Of a stretch of DNA of 17,518 nt, positions 6,636 through 14,914 are shown one piece after another. How positions within the stretch are numbered: position 1 is the stretch's first letter; each line of letters begins with the position of its first letter. This DNA is from Candidatus Rokubacteria bacterium RIFCSPLOWO2_02_FULL_72_37 (lineage in GTDB: Bacteria > Methylomirabilota > Methylomirabilia > Rokubacteriales > CSP1-6), in contig MGCE01000160.1 of assembly GCA_001790315.1 (NCBI GenBank), forward strand, positions 1 through 17,518, given 5' to 3'. A program made the position numbers and the translations under genes. A model generated the notes under the pieces. The model had not been told where the DNA came from. It worked only from the letters and a program-made list of their open reading frames with translations, and searched no databases.

Positions 6636-6704
6636 ATCCAATCGGCGACTGTTTCGGTCGTATTCTGGCCCCCACGGCGCTGGATGTCAAGTGAAAGGTT
6701 CTGA

Positions 6705-7963
<1,259 letters not shown>

Positions 7964-7967
<4 letters not shown>

Positions 7968-8202
7968 TCCGCATTATTCACGAACGGTCCTCGCGTGTGG
8001 CGGGCGGGTGGTGCAGGGTGCGCCTCGGGAGGGGTCGCTCGACCACGCGGCACGCGTGCGCTGCCCCTGTGCGGCCGGGCTCCATCCTGCGCGCGGGGTC
8101 CGTGGCCACGCGGCGGGGACGGGTCTCGCCGACCCCGCCCGAGGCGCACCCTGCGCCACCCGCCCGGTCGCGCGAGCGCCGTTCGTGAACACTGCGGACT
8201 AG
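7964..8202. repeat. 239-bp imperfect palindrome with ~74-bp terminal inverted repeats; MITE-like
   Basis: The left arm 7964-8037 and right arm 8130-8202 are reverse complements of each other apart from a few substitutions and one indel. The arms start CTAGTCCGCA and share TTCACGAACGG, GGGCGGGTGG and GCAGGGTGCGCCTCGGG. Both ends carry CTAG, so the arms can be read as TA followed by GTCCGCA and TGCGGAC followed by TA. This is the layout of an IS630/Tc1-mariner insertion with TA duplication (IS630 prefers CTAG). The centre, about 92 bp, has no recognisable gene. It lies between convergent gdh and iclR, so the long hairpin could also stop transcription from both sides. The first CTAG contains the gdh stop codon. 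Calling it a MITE is inference, since no second copy is visible here. Confidence 0.75.
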
Positions 8203-8213
8203 CCGACCGCCGG

Positions 8214-8951
8214 TCAGATGGCGCGGGTCAGGTCGGCGACGGCCGCACGCAGCAGGCGCGCGTACTCGGGCAGGCGCTCGCGCTCGAGCCGGATCATCGG
8301 GCCCGCGACGACGAGAGAGGCGACGCACACCCGTCCCTTGTCGAACACGGGGACCGCGACGGCCCACGCGCCGCTCGCCAGCTCCTCCTCGCCGTAGGCC
8401 CAGCCCTGGCGGCGGATGCGCTCGACCTCCGCCCGGAGCTCGCTGCGCCGCGTGATCGAGCCCGGGCCGAGTCTCGTGAGCGGCAGGCGCGCGAGGAGCA
8501 CCGCGCGCTCGTCGTCGGGCAGGAACGCGAGGATCGCCTTGCCCGACGAGCCCGCGTGCAGCGGGAAGACGCTCCCCGGCTTGATCGCGTGGCGGATCGT
8601 GCCGCGCGTGCCCTCGAGCGCCTCCACGCAGACGCGCGTCGCGCCCTCGCGGACGTAGAGGTAGAGCGACTCGCCGATCTTGTCCACGAGCCGTGGCATC
8701 ACCGAGCGCGCCGCCTGCCGCAGCTCGCCGAGCCAGGCGCCGGTCGAGCCGAGCCGGTAGAGGACCGCGCCCGGCGAGTACTCGCCGGTGAGCGGGTCCT
8801 GCCGCAGGAAGCCGCGCGACGCGAGCAGGGCGAGGAAGCGGTAGAGGGAGCTCCGCGGGATGCCGGTGGCGGCCGCCAGCTCGTTGAAGTGGCGCCGCGG
8901 CCGCGCGGCGAAGGCGTCGAGCAGGTCGAGGCCGCGGCTGAGGGACTTCAT
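8214..8951 (-). CDS. IclR-family transcriptional regulator
   Basis: This is a 245-aa regulator. The N-terminal winged helix-turn-helix is at about residues 1-60 (SLSRGLDLLDAFA, FNELAAATGIPRSSLYRFLALLASRGFL). It is followed by the IclR effector-binding domain (about 75-245) with SLYLYVREGATRVCVEALEG, LHAGSSGKAILAFLP and WAYGEEELASGAWAVAVPVFD, all typical. The effector is unknown. ATG 8951 lies 13 nt after the stop of the NrfD-like gene on the same strand with only a weak ribosome site, so it is probably the last gene of the molybdoenzyme operon. It may regulate that operon or the divergent acyl-CoA operon. Confidence 0.93.
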   Translation of the reverse strand: MKSLSRGLDLLDAFAARPRRHFNELAAATGIPRSSLYRFLALLASRGFLRQDPLTGEYSPGAVLYRLGSTGAWLGELRQAARSVMPRLVDKIGESLYLYVREGATRVCVEALEGTRGTIRHAIKPGSVFPLHAGSSGKAILAFLPDDERAVLLARLPLTRLGPGSITRRSELRAEVERIRRQGWAYGEEELASGAWAVAVPVFDKGRVCVASLVVAGPMIRLERERLPEYARLLRAAVADLTRAI

Positions 8952-8964
8952 GGTCCGCGGCGGG

Positions 8965-9867
8965 CTACGCGGCGGGAGCGACCGGCTCCCGCCCGGCCGG
9001 CATCAGCGGGACGTAGATGCCGGCCTTGGCGATCGCGTACTTCGCGAAGAAGTCGCCGACCAGGGAGGTCGCGCCGACCACGGCCAGCACCGCGTGCGAC
9101 AGCGGGCCGGCGAAGCCCAGGACGCCGATCAGGATCGGCACGAGGAGCCCCACGGCCACGGTCCCGAGGTAGAAGGCGGGCGCCGCGCGCCCGCGCACGA
9201 GCTCGGCGACCGAGCGCCGGGCGGCCAGGTTCGTGCTCCGCATGACGCCGAGGTAGAACCCGAGCATCACCGCCGCCGAGACCGCGACCCACAGCTCGAT
9301 GAGCCCGACGCCGTGCGCGTCGATACCGCGCCCGCCGAGGGGCAGCGTCACGAGCAGGAGGGCCAGCCCGCCCCGGATCGCGTACGTCGCGTAGAGGATG
9401 GGCAGGACCGGCGAGTTCCAGAACGGCACCCCCCTGGACGCCGCGTAGACGTTGCCCTTGTAGACGATCAGGATGGCGGCGCCGACGGTCGCGAGCACGA
9501 CGAGCGCGCCCGAGAGGGCCCCGGGCGGGACCAGCAGGGCCAGCACCGCGGCGGGCAGGAAGATGCTCATACCGACGAACCCGCGCGCGATCCACGAGGT
9601 CCGCGCCCGGTACATCTTCCAGAACCGGGCGCCCCGGCCCAGGAAGCGCAGGTGGGCGAGCCCCGAGAGCGCGACGGCCGCGATCGCCAGCACGAGGCCC
9701 GGGCGCCAGTCGAGCCAGAGCGCGAAGAGCCACGTCCCGGCGCCGACGCCGGAGAGGAAGTGGCCCACGATCAGCCAGATGCCGCGCCCCTCCACCCACT
9801 GGCGCTGCGGGCGGAACGTCGCGCCGAGGTCGGCGAGCACTCGATCCGGGGTCGCGCTCAGCGCCAT
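8965..9867 (-). CDS. NrfD/PsrC-family membrane subunit of a molybdoenzyme complex
   Basis: This is a 300-aa hydrophobic protein with about eight predicted membrane helices (near residues 29-51, 55-75, 93-113, 116-137, 149-177, 188-209, 229-252 and 256-279), the number expected for NrfD/PsrC. These subunits exchange electrons with the quinone pool. Family-like features include IVGHFLSGVGAGTW in the first helix and AIRGGLALLLV and GDFFAKYAIAKAG later. It has no signal peptide. It starts 12 nt after the ferredoxin subunit stop, with a GGGGGAGG ribosome site. It should anchor the ferredoxin and molybdopterin subunits to the membrane. The direction of electron flow cannot be told. Confidence 0.9.
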   Translation of the reverse strand: MALSATPDRVLADLGATFRPQRQWVEGRGIWLIVGHFLSGVGAGTWLFALWLDWRPGLVLAIAAVALSGLAHLRFLGRGARFWKMYRARTSWIARGFVGMSIFLPAAVLALLVPPGALSGALVVLATVGAAILIVYKGNVYAASRGVPFWNSPVLPILYATYAIRGGLALLLVTLPLGGRGIDAHGVGLIELWVAVSAAVMLGFYLGVMRSTNLAARRSVAELVRGRAAPAFYLGTVAVGLLVPILIGVLGFAGPLSHAVLAVVGATSLVGDFFAKYAIAKAGIYVPLMPAGREPVAPAA

Positions 9868-9879
9868 GACGCCTCCCCC

Positions 9880-10488
9880 TCACGCCGGCGGCAGGTAGTA
9901 GACGTTCGGATGCGTGCCCAGCTCCGGCTGGAGCTGCTCGCCGCCGCGCAGCCGGACGAGCTGGGCCACCTCGCTCTGCGGATCGTCGAGGTCCCCGAAG
10001 GTGCGGGCGCGCGCCGCGCAGTTCGCGACGCACGCCGGCTCGAGCCCGGCCTTCACCCGGTCGATGCAGAAGTTGCACTTCATCACGACGCCGACGTTCT
10101 CCTTCGAGTACCGCCGCTCCTCGTAGGGCGTCAGCCCCTGGCCCGGGAAGTAGCCCGTCTGCGTCTCGTTGAAGAACCGCGCCCCGTACGGGCAGGCCTG
10201 CATGCAGGCCCGGCAGCCGACGCAGTCGTCCGTGGTGACGTCCACGACGCCGCCCTCGCGGTAGTGGCTGGCGCCGGTCGGGCACACGTCCACGCAGGGC
10301 GCGCTGGTGCAGTGGAAGCAGAGTGTCGGCAGGTAGACGAGCTGCGTGTTCGGGAACGTGCCGAACTCGCGCTTGAGGACGCGCGCGAAGAGGACGCCCG
10401 GCGGCGTGCCGTGCTCCGCCTTGCACGAGAGCTGGCAGCCGTAGCAGCCGACGCAGCGCTTGAGGTCGATCGCCATCCCGTATCTCAT
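9880..10488 (-). CDS. 4x[4Fe-4S] ferredoxin-type subunit (DmsB/PsrB/NrfC-like)
   Basis: This is a 202-aa electron-transfer subunit. Sixteen cysteines form four [4Fe-4S] motifs: Cys12/15/18/22, Cys57/60/65/69, Cys89/92/95/99 and Cys138/141/153/157. The CPTGA and CPYGA turns characteristic of DmsB-type proteins are present. It would wire the molybdopterin subunit to the NrfD subunit. There is no Tat or Sec signal. The ATG (10488) overlaps the stop of the catalytic-subunit gene by 4 nt (ATGA), which decides the start over the internal ATG at 10476. The C-terminal tail (ELGTHPNVYYLPPA) is also commonly seen in this family. Confidence 0.95.
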   Translation of the reverse strand: MRYGMAIDLKRCVGCYGCQLSCKAEHGTPPGVLFARVLKREFGTFPNTQLVYLPTLCFHCTSAPCVDVCPTGASHYREGGVVDVTTDDCVGCRACMQACPYGARFFNETQTGYFPGQGLTPYEERRYSKENVGVVMKCNFCIDRVKAGLEPACVANCAARARTFGDLDDPQSEVAQLVRLRGGEQLQPELGTHPNVYYLPPA

Positions 10489-13040
10489 GGGACGATCCGG
10501 AGCTTCACGCAGGTGTCGAGGTTCAGGTTCACGGGGCTCCCGTGGGCCCAGTCGACCTCGAGCAGGTCGTTGAACATCACGCCCTTGCCCTGGGCGATCG
10601 GCAGCGTCTTCGCCCAGTGGCCCGCGCAGCCCCCGATGCCGACGCACTCCGGGTGGACCGTCTCGGTGAGATGCACGCGCCCGCGCACCCGGCGGCCGTG
10701 GGGCGACTCGAGCGTCACCTCCTGGCCGTCGCGAAGCCCCTTCGTGCGGCCCGTCGCCGCGTTGAGCGCGATCGTGTACGAGAACGGGTCGAGCCGGGAG
10801 GCCTCGTCGAGCCACGGGTTCTCGTTGGTGAAGCTGTTCGTGTGCAGGGTGTCGCGGTAGTAGAAGCCCCAGAGGTCGAACGCGCCGTCCCGCACCTCAT
10901 GGGACGGGCACGGCAGCCAGCGCGGCAGCGGGTCGTACCAGACGTCGTCCCAGTCGAGGCCGTGCGCGTTCGCGATCCGCTTGGCGTTCCGGTTGAGCCC
11001 GATCAGGAACTCCCAGTAGATCGGCACGCGCACGCCGAGGAACGCCCGCCAGTAGACCTCCTCCACGCGCTTGGGCCAGGAGATGACGCCGTGCTCCTTG
11101 AACCACGCGAGCCCGCGCGCGGCGCCGAAGTGCGACTTGAGCTCGCGGTCGCAGATCTCCTCGTAGCCGTACCGCGTGCCGAACTCGAGCCGGTGGGACC
11201 CGTCGAGCTTGAGGTGGGTGTTGGCGACCGCGTTGAACTCCTCGCGGATGCCGAGCCGGTCGACCAGCTCCACGAGGACGTCCGTGGCCAGCCGCCGCTG
11301 GCCGGCGGGCGGGACGACCGGCTGGCGGATCGGCCAGCTCCATTCGCCGAGGCCGGCCGGGTGATTGAAGATGAACGGCACGTTCGGGCGCGAGTCGAGC
11401 GACTCGAGGTAGCACGTGTCCGGCAGCACGATGTCGGCGAACTCGGAGAACTCGGTCAGGGTGATGTCGAACGACACGATGAACGGGATGCGCGCGAGCG
11501 TCGCGGCCACGGTGTCGCTGTTGCCGACGGAGAGGAGCGAGTTCGCCCCGTAGTTGAGCATCATCTCGGGCCGGTAGGGCAGCCCGAATTTCGTCCACAG
11601 CTCCTCCTGGTCACTCGAGGCCATCGTGGGCCCGAACATGCCGAGCGGGAACAGCCCGCCGAGCGACATCGTGGTCGGCGGCTTCGGGTCGGCGATCGGA
11701 TAGGGCAGGTGCGGTGCGACCCAGGTGCCGGTGATCATGAGGCCGTCGGGTCCCGGCTTCGGCTCGTACCAGGGCTTGCCGGTCTCGGGGTGGCCGTAGC
11801 AGACGGGGTTGAAGCCGAGGGCGCCGCCCACGACGTCGGCGGCGCCGACGATCTCGTTGAGCAGCTCGATCGCGAAGCAGTTGTAGACGGAGTTCTTGTG
11901 GCCCTGGGAGCCGCGGAAGTAGATGGCCGCCACCGGCCGGTACGGCAGGCGCTTGCCGTCGAGCACGATGGTGCTCCCGACCATCGCCTCGGCGGCGAAC
12001 TCGCGCGCGAGCCGGCGGATCATCGCCGCGGACACCGTGCTGATGCCCTCCGCCCACTCCGGCGTGAACTGCCGCACGTGCTCGCGCAGCAGGACGAACG
12101 CCGGGCGCGCCCGCACGCCCGCGACCTCGTACTCGCCCTCGAGGGCGAGGGCGGCGGCGTCCGGCGTGTCGTACCGGACGGCGTGTCCACGGGCGGCATC
12201 CCACACGAGGGGCTTCCGTGTCTCGGCGTCGCGGACGTAACAGCCGTCGGGGCCGATCAGGTACGGGGCGTTGGTCTTGTGCGCGAGGTACTCGGCGTCC
12301 CACACCCCGAGATCGTTCAGGATCACGTTGACCATCGCCAGCGCCATCGCGGCGTCCGTGCCGGGCCGGATCGGCACCCACTCGTTCGCCTTCGCGGCGG
12401 CGAAGTTGGCCATCGGATCCACGACGACCAGGCGCATGCCCCGCGCGCGCGCGTCGGCGGCATCCTGCATGTTCGTGCACGACACGTGGCCGGCGCCGTG
12501 GCCCTTGGAGGCGCCGAAGTAGATCGCGAACCGGCAGTGCTGGAAGTCGGGGACGAGCGACCAGGAGGCGTGGTAGATCCCGCCGATCAGGTGGGCACCG
12601 TTGCCGCAGTGGAGCCCGCCGCCGGCCGCCCACGAGTTCGGCGTGCCGAACGCCGCGGCGAACATCATCATCGGGGCGCGGATCGACGTGTTGGTCGTCG
12701 TCCGCTGGATGAACAGCTTGCGCGGGTCGTCGTCGTGGATCTTCCTGAGGCGCGCCGTGATCTCGTCGAGCGCCTCGTCCCACGAGATCTCCTGCCAGCC
12801 CGGGTCGACGCCCTTGCCCTTGACGGGATTGGTCCGGCGGAGCGGGACGTTCACGCGGTTCGGGTCGTAGAGCGTCATGATCCCCGACACGCCCTTGCCG
12901 CACAGGCGCCCGCGGCCGATCGCGCTCTCGGGGTTGCCCTCGATCTTGACGAGGACGTCGTCCACCCGGTGCCCGCGGATCGAGCACGTGCCGTAGCAGA
13001 GGCCGCAGGTCGACGGGATCCACTGGTCGGTCGTCGTCAT
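10485..13040 (-). CDS. Molybdopterin oxidoreductase catalytic subunit (DMSO-reductase superfamily)
   Basis: This is an 851-aa catalytic subunit. The N-terminal [4Fe-4S] motif is Cys12-x2-Cys15-x3-Cys19 with Cys47 (RLCGKG), then WDEALDEI, the cofactor-binding stretches and a C-terminal MopB-binding beta-barrel (ATGRTKGLRDGQEVTLESPHG). Cys145 in LHCGNGAH lies where acetylene hydratase has its W-ligating cysteine (MCIGN), so Cys is the likely Mo/W ligand, as in polysulfide and thiosulfate reductases. The substrate is unknown. No twin-arginine signal precedes the cluster motif, and the upstream extension of the frame only covers moaD. The enzyme is therefore predicted to face the cytoplasm, unlike exported Psr/Phs/Ttr enzymes. 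ATG 13040 overlaps the moaD stop by ATGA. It forms a three-subunit complex with the two downstream genes. Confidence 0.93.
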   Translation of the reverse strand: MTTTDQWIPSTCGLCYGTCSIRGHRVDDVLVKIEGNPESAIGRGRLCGKGVSGIMTLYDPNRVNVPLRRTNPVKGKGVDPGWQEISWDEALDEITARLRKIHDDDPRKLFIQRTTTNTSIRAPMMMFAAAFGTPNSWAAGGGLHCGNGAHLIGGIYHASWSLVPDFQHCRFAIYFGASKGHGAGHVSCTNMQDAADARARGMRLVVVDPMANFAAAKANEWVPIRPGTDAAMALAMVNVILNDLGVWDAEYLAHKTNAPYLIGPDGCYVRDAETRKPLVWDAARGHAVRYDTPDAAALALEGEYEVAGVRARPAFVLLREHVRQFTPEWAEGISTVSAAMIRRLAREFAAEAMVGSTIVLDGKRLPYRPVAAIYFRGSQGHKNSVYNCFAIELLNEIVGAADVVGGALGFNPVCYGHPETGKPWYEPKPGPDGLMITGTWVAPHLPYPIADPKPPTTMSLGGLFPLGMFGPTMASSDQEELWTKFGLPYRPEMMLNYGANSLLSVGNSDTVAATLARIPFIVSFDITLTEFSEFADIVLPDTCYLESLDSRPNVPFIFNHPAGLGEWSWPIRQPVVPPAGQRRLATDVLVELVDRLGIREEFNAVANTHLKLDGSHRLEFGTRYGYEEICDRELKSHFGAARGLAWFKEHGVISWPKRVEEVYWRAFLGVRVPIYWEFLIGLNRNAKRIANAHGLDWDDVWYDPLPRWLPCPSHEVRDGAFDLWGFYYRDTLHTNSFTNENPWLDEASRLDPFSYTIALNAATGRTKGLRDGQEVTLESPHGRRVRGRVHLTETVHPECVGIGGCAGHWAKTLPIAQGKGVMFNDLLEVDWAHGSPVNLNLDTCVKLRIVP

Positions 13041-13336
13041 CGGCTGCCTCCCTCGAACCCCGGGACGATGAGGACGGCCACCGCGGCGGGGGCGCCGCCC
13101 TCGCGCGCGACGCGGTCGCCGAGCTCCGCGTCCCGCTCGTCGAGGAAGGCGCGGAGGTAGGTGTGGACCTCGCCGGGCGCGCGGAAGATGGCGCCCGCGA
13201 ACTCGGGGCCGTAGCGCTCGGCGAGCAGCGTGAGCAGGTCGCGGACGGTGGCGCCCTCGTCCACGAGGAGGCGGGTCTCGCGTTCGCCCGCGAGCCGCCC
13301 GAGCGAACCCATGAGCTTCAGCTGGATCTCGGGCAT
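13037..13336 (-). CDS. MoaD/ThiS-like ubiquitin-fold sulfur carrier
   Basis: This 99-aa beta-grasp protein fits MoaD: MPEIQLKLMGSLGRLAGER, an LLVDEGATVRDLLTLLAERYG helix region and a C-terminal VLIVPGFEGGSR. MoaD provides thiocarboxylate sulfur for the molybdopterin dithiolene, and its glycine pair normally ends the protein. Here Gly96-Gly97 is followed by Ser-Arg, so activation would require trimming, or the protein has another role. It is the first gene of the molybdoenzyme operon and is coupled by an ATGA overlap to the catalytic subunit. That suggests it serves cofactor supply for this enzyme in particular. The ribosome site is weak. Confidence 0.82.
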   Translation of the reverse strand: MPEIQLKLMGSLGRLAGERETRLLVDEGATVRDLLTLLAERYGPEFAGAIFRAPGEVHTYLRAFLDERDAELGDRVAREGGAPAAVAVLIVPGFEGGSR

Positions 13337-13429
13337 CTCTGTCGCGCACGGTATGTCCGTCGGGTGGGGTCCAGGAATCAGCCGAGCGGCTCATTTTCGT
13401 GCTGCCATCGGCTCAGATGTCCCGCGACG

Positions 13430-13444
13430 TGAGAATCATTTTCT
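13430..13444. promoter_or_regulatory. Fur-box-like palindrome in the 237-bp divergent region (13337-13573)
   Basis: TGAGAATCATTTTCT matches the Fur core TGATAAT-N-ATTATCA at 11 of 14 defined positions and contains the inverted repeat GAGAA/TTCTC. It lies about 94 nt upstream of moaD and 130 nt upstream of the plus-strand operon. A second TCATTTTC occurs at 13391-13398. The rest of the interval is more AT-rich near 13490-13545 (CATTGTTTATTGACTG), a likely promoter zone, but no convincing -35/-10 pair was found. There is no gene in the interval. Confidence 0.3.
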
Positions 13445-13573
13445 CGTCCTGCGGACCCCCTCGGCGCCGGCCATAGGGCCTCGTTCAGCTCAGGAAATTG
13501 GCCAGATCGCGTCATTGTTTATTGACTGAAGCGACAGTAAATTGCCGCGCATCACACCCGAGAAGGAGTCCTG

Positions 13574-13774
13574 GTGCACACTTCCAGGCCCGGGATCGTC
13601 GAGCGCCTCGGAGTCGCCCGCATCGGGCACGTGCCCGTGTCCGTGGAGCGGACGCCGCCGACGCTCGGCCGCGACACCGTGGAGGTCCTTCGCGAGGTCG
13701 GCTACGACGACGCGGACATCAAGGCGCTGGAGGCCAAGGGCGTGACGACGCCGGCCTTCCTCGACGAGGAGTAA
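13574..13774 (+). CDS. 66-aa protein matching the C-terminus of family III (CaiB/BaiF) CoA-transferases; probable remnant
   Basis: The sequence GHVPVSVERTPPTLGRDTVE continues into a VLREVGYDDADIKALEAKGV segment and reads as the last 50 or so residues of CaiB/BaiF CoA-transferases (..P.lGehT.EVLrelGYddaeI..L...Gv). Full-length members have about 400 residues, so the catalytic Asp and CoA-binding parts are absent. No related residues are found upstream in any frame. It nevertheless has a good ribosome site (AGAAGGAG, 13561-13568, 5 nt spacing) before GTG 13574 and is in the same frame as the next gene. Its stop is 6 nt before that gene's CTG start. It could be a decayed gene or a retained small protein acting as leader for the operon. 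Confidence 0.7.
   Translation: MHTSRPGIVERLGVARIGHVPVSVERTPPTLGRDTVEVLREVGYDDADIKALEAKGVTTPAFLDEE
13766..13771 (+). promoter_or_regulatory. Ribosome binding site supporting a CTG start of the thiolase-like gene
   Basis: GAGGAG lies 9 nt before CTG 13781. Between the TAA at 13772-13774 and the ATG at 14018 there is no in-frame ATG, GTG or TTG. The family N-terminus (TVAIVGVGATAQGKLPG) begins directly after the CTG codon. This makes CTG the best-supported start. Confidence 0.6.
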
Positions 13775-13780
13775 CCGACG

Positions 13781-14911
13781 CTGACCGTCGCGATCGTCGG
13801 CGTCGGTGCCACCGCCCAGGGCAAGCTCCCGGGCGCCACCCCGCTCGGCCTGCAAGTCGAGGCGGTCCGCCTGGCTCTCGCCGACGCCGGCCTCGACAAG
13901 GCCGAGGTCGACGGGCTCCTCACGCAGCCAGGAACCACGGCCTCCGAGGGCGCGCGGAACTACCTCAGGCTCGGCGAGGCGCTCGGACTGGCCCCGCGCT
14001 TCACCGCGTCGCTGTCCATGGGCGGGGCGACGGGACTCGTCCTGCTCCAGCTCGCCAGCTTCGCTGTGGCCTCCGGCGCGGCGAACGCCGTGGCGTGCGT
14101 GTTCGGCGATGCGGCCCGGACAGGCGGATCGCGATTCTCCGCGGCCGCGGGGTGGGGAGACTCGTGGGGCATCTGGGGCATGTTCTCGGCCGCGGCCAAC
14201 AGCGCGCTCACGGCGCGGCGGCACATGCACGAGTTCGGCACGACGTCGCTCCAGCTCGCCGAGGTCGCCGTCGCCTGCCGTCGGCACGCGAGCCTGAACG
14301 AGGCCGCGTCCATGCGCGAGCCGATCACCGTGGAGGACCACCAGGCCTCCCGCATGGTCGTCGATCCCCTGCGGCTCCTCGACTGCTGCCTGATCTCCGA
14401 CGGCGGCGTGGCGTTCATCGTCACCTCGCTCGAGCGCGCGCGCGCGCTGCGGCGCCGTCCGGTGGCCGTCCTGGGGGTGGGCCAGGCGAACAGCCCGGAG
14501 ACCATCGGCAATCCCGCGTGGTGGTACGTGCCGCATCAGGAGACGGCCGCCCAGGCCGCCTATCGGATGGCGGGCGTCGCTCCCCGCGACATCCACGTCG
14601 CCCAGCTCTACGACAACTTCACGATCTCGGTGATCGTCTGGCTGGAACACGCGGGGTTCTGCAAGCGGGGCGAGGGGGGCGCGTTCGTTGAAGGCGGACG
14701 CATCCGGCTCGGCGGGGCGCTGCCCGTCAACACGGCGGGCGGCAACCTGTCCGAGAGCTACATGCAGGGCTGGTTGCACATCGTGGAAGGCGTTCGGCAG
14801 CTGCGCGGCGAATGCGGCGCCCGGCAGGTGCCGGGCGCCGAGCTGTGCCTGGTGACCGGCCGGGGCATGACGCTCAACTGCGCCGCGGCGGCCGTCCTGG
14901 CCCGAGGCTGA
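13781..14911 (+). CDS. Thiolase-fold protein, SCP2/Ltp2-like, non-canonical CTG start
   Basis: This is a 376-aa thiolase-superfamily protein. The N-terminal half carries TVAIVGVGATAQGKLPG and VDGLLTQPG. The C-terminal half has YDNFTISVIVWLEHAGFCKR, GEGGAFVEGGRIRLGG, LPVNTAGGNLSESYMQGW and IVEGVRQLRGE, which define the branch paired with DUF35 proteins. The nucleophilic Cys of true thiolases is absent (SLSMGGATG around residue 80), and the catalytic His of the GH motif is Tyr327 (SESY). In Ltp2, a steroid side-chain retro-aldolase that works with a DUF35 partner, tyrosines replace these residues. An aldolase or acyl-CoA lyase is therefore more likely than a thiolase (inference). Starting at the first ATG (14018) would delete 79 conserved residues. 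The DUF35 gene begins 3 nt downstream. Confidence 0.88.
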   Translation: MTVAIVGVGATAQGKLPGATPLGLQVEAVRLALADAGLDKAEVDGLLTQPGTTASEGARNYLRLGEALGLAPRFTASLSMGGATGLVLLQLASFAVASGAANAVACVFGDAARTGGSRFSAAAGWGDSWGIWGMFSAAANSALTARRHMHEFGTTSLQLAEVAVACRRHASLNEAASMREPITVEDHQASRMVVDPLRLLDCCLISDGGVAFIVTSLERARALRRRPVAVLGVGQANSPETIGNPAWWYVPHQETAAQAAYRMAGVAPRDIHVAQLYDNFTISVIVWLEHAGFCKRGEGGAFVEGGRIRLGGALPVNTAGGNLSESYMQGWLHIVEGVRQLRGECGARQVPGAELCLVTGRGMTLNCAAAAVLARG

Positions 14912-14914
14912 GCC

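Noticed and set aside
7978..8188. Short open frames on both strands through the palindromic element
   Set aside because: They have near-mirror compositions because of the inverted repeats, match no family and have no ribosome sites.
8205..8215. Small palindrome GACCGCCGGTC at the iclR 3' end as a terminator
   Set aside because: The stem is only 5 bp, there is no T-tract on either strand, and it overlaps the stop codon. The larger palindrome next to it is a better candidate.
10542..13160. 872-codon open frame on the plus strand opposite the molybdopterin subunit
   Set aside because: Its translation is low-complexity Arg/Val/Asp/Glu-rich, typical of antisense frames in GC-rich genes. The minus strand has clear catalytic motifs across the same stretch.
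13041..13394. N-terminal extension of the molybdopterin subunit that might hide a Tat signal
   Set aside because: The extra 118 codons are Arg/Pro-rich, contain no hydrophobic h-region and are the shadow of moaD. The ATGA overlap fixes the start at 13040.
13490..13573. Specific sigma70 or sigma54 promoter for the acyl-CoA operon
   Set aside because: The segment is AT-rich with TTGACT and TTGGCC, but no pair of boxes has acceptable spacing, and no GG/GC sigma54 pattern fits.
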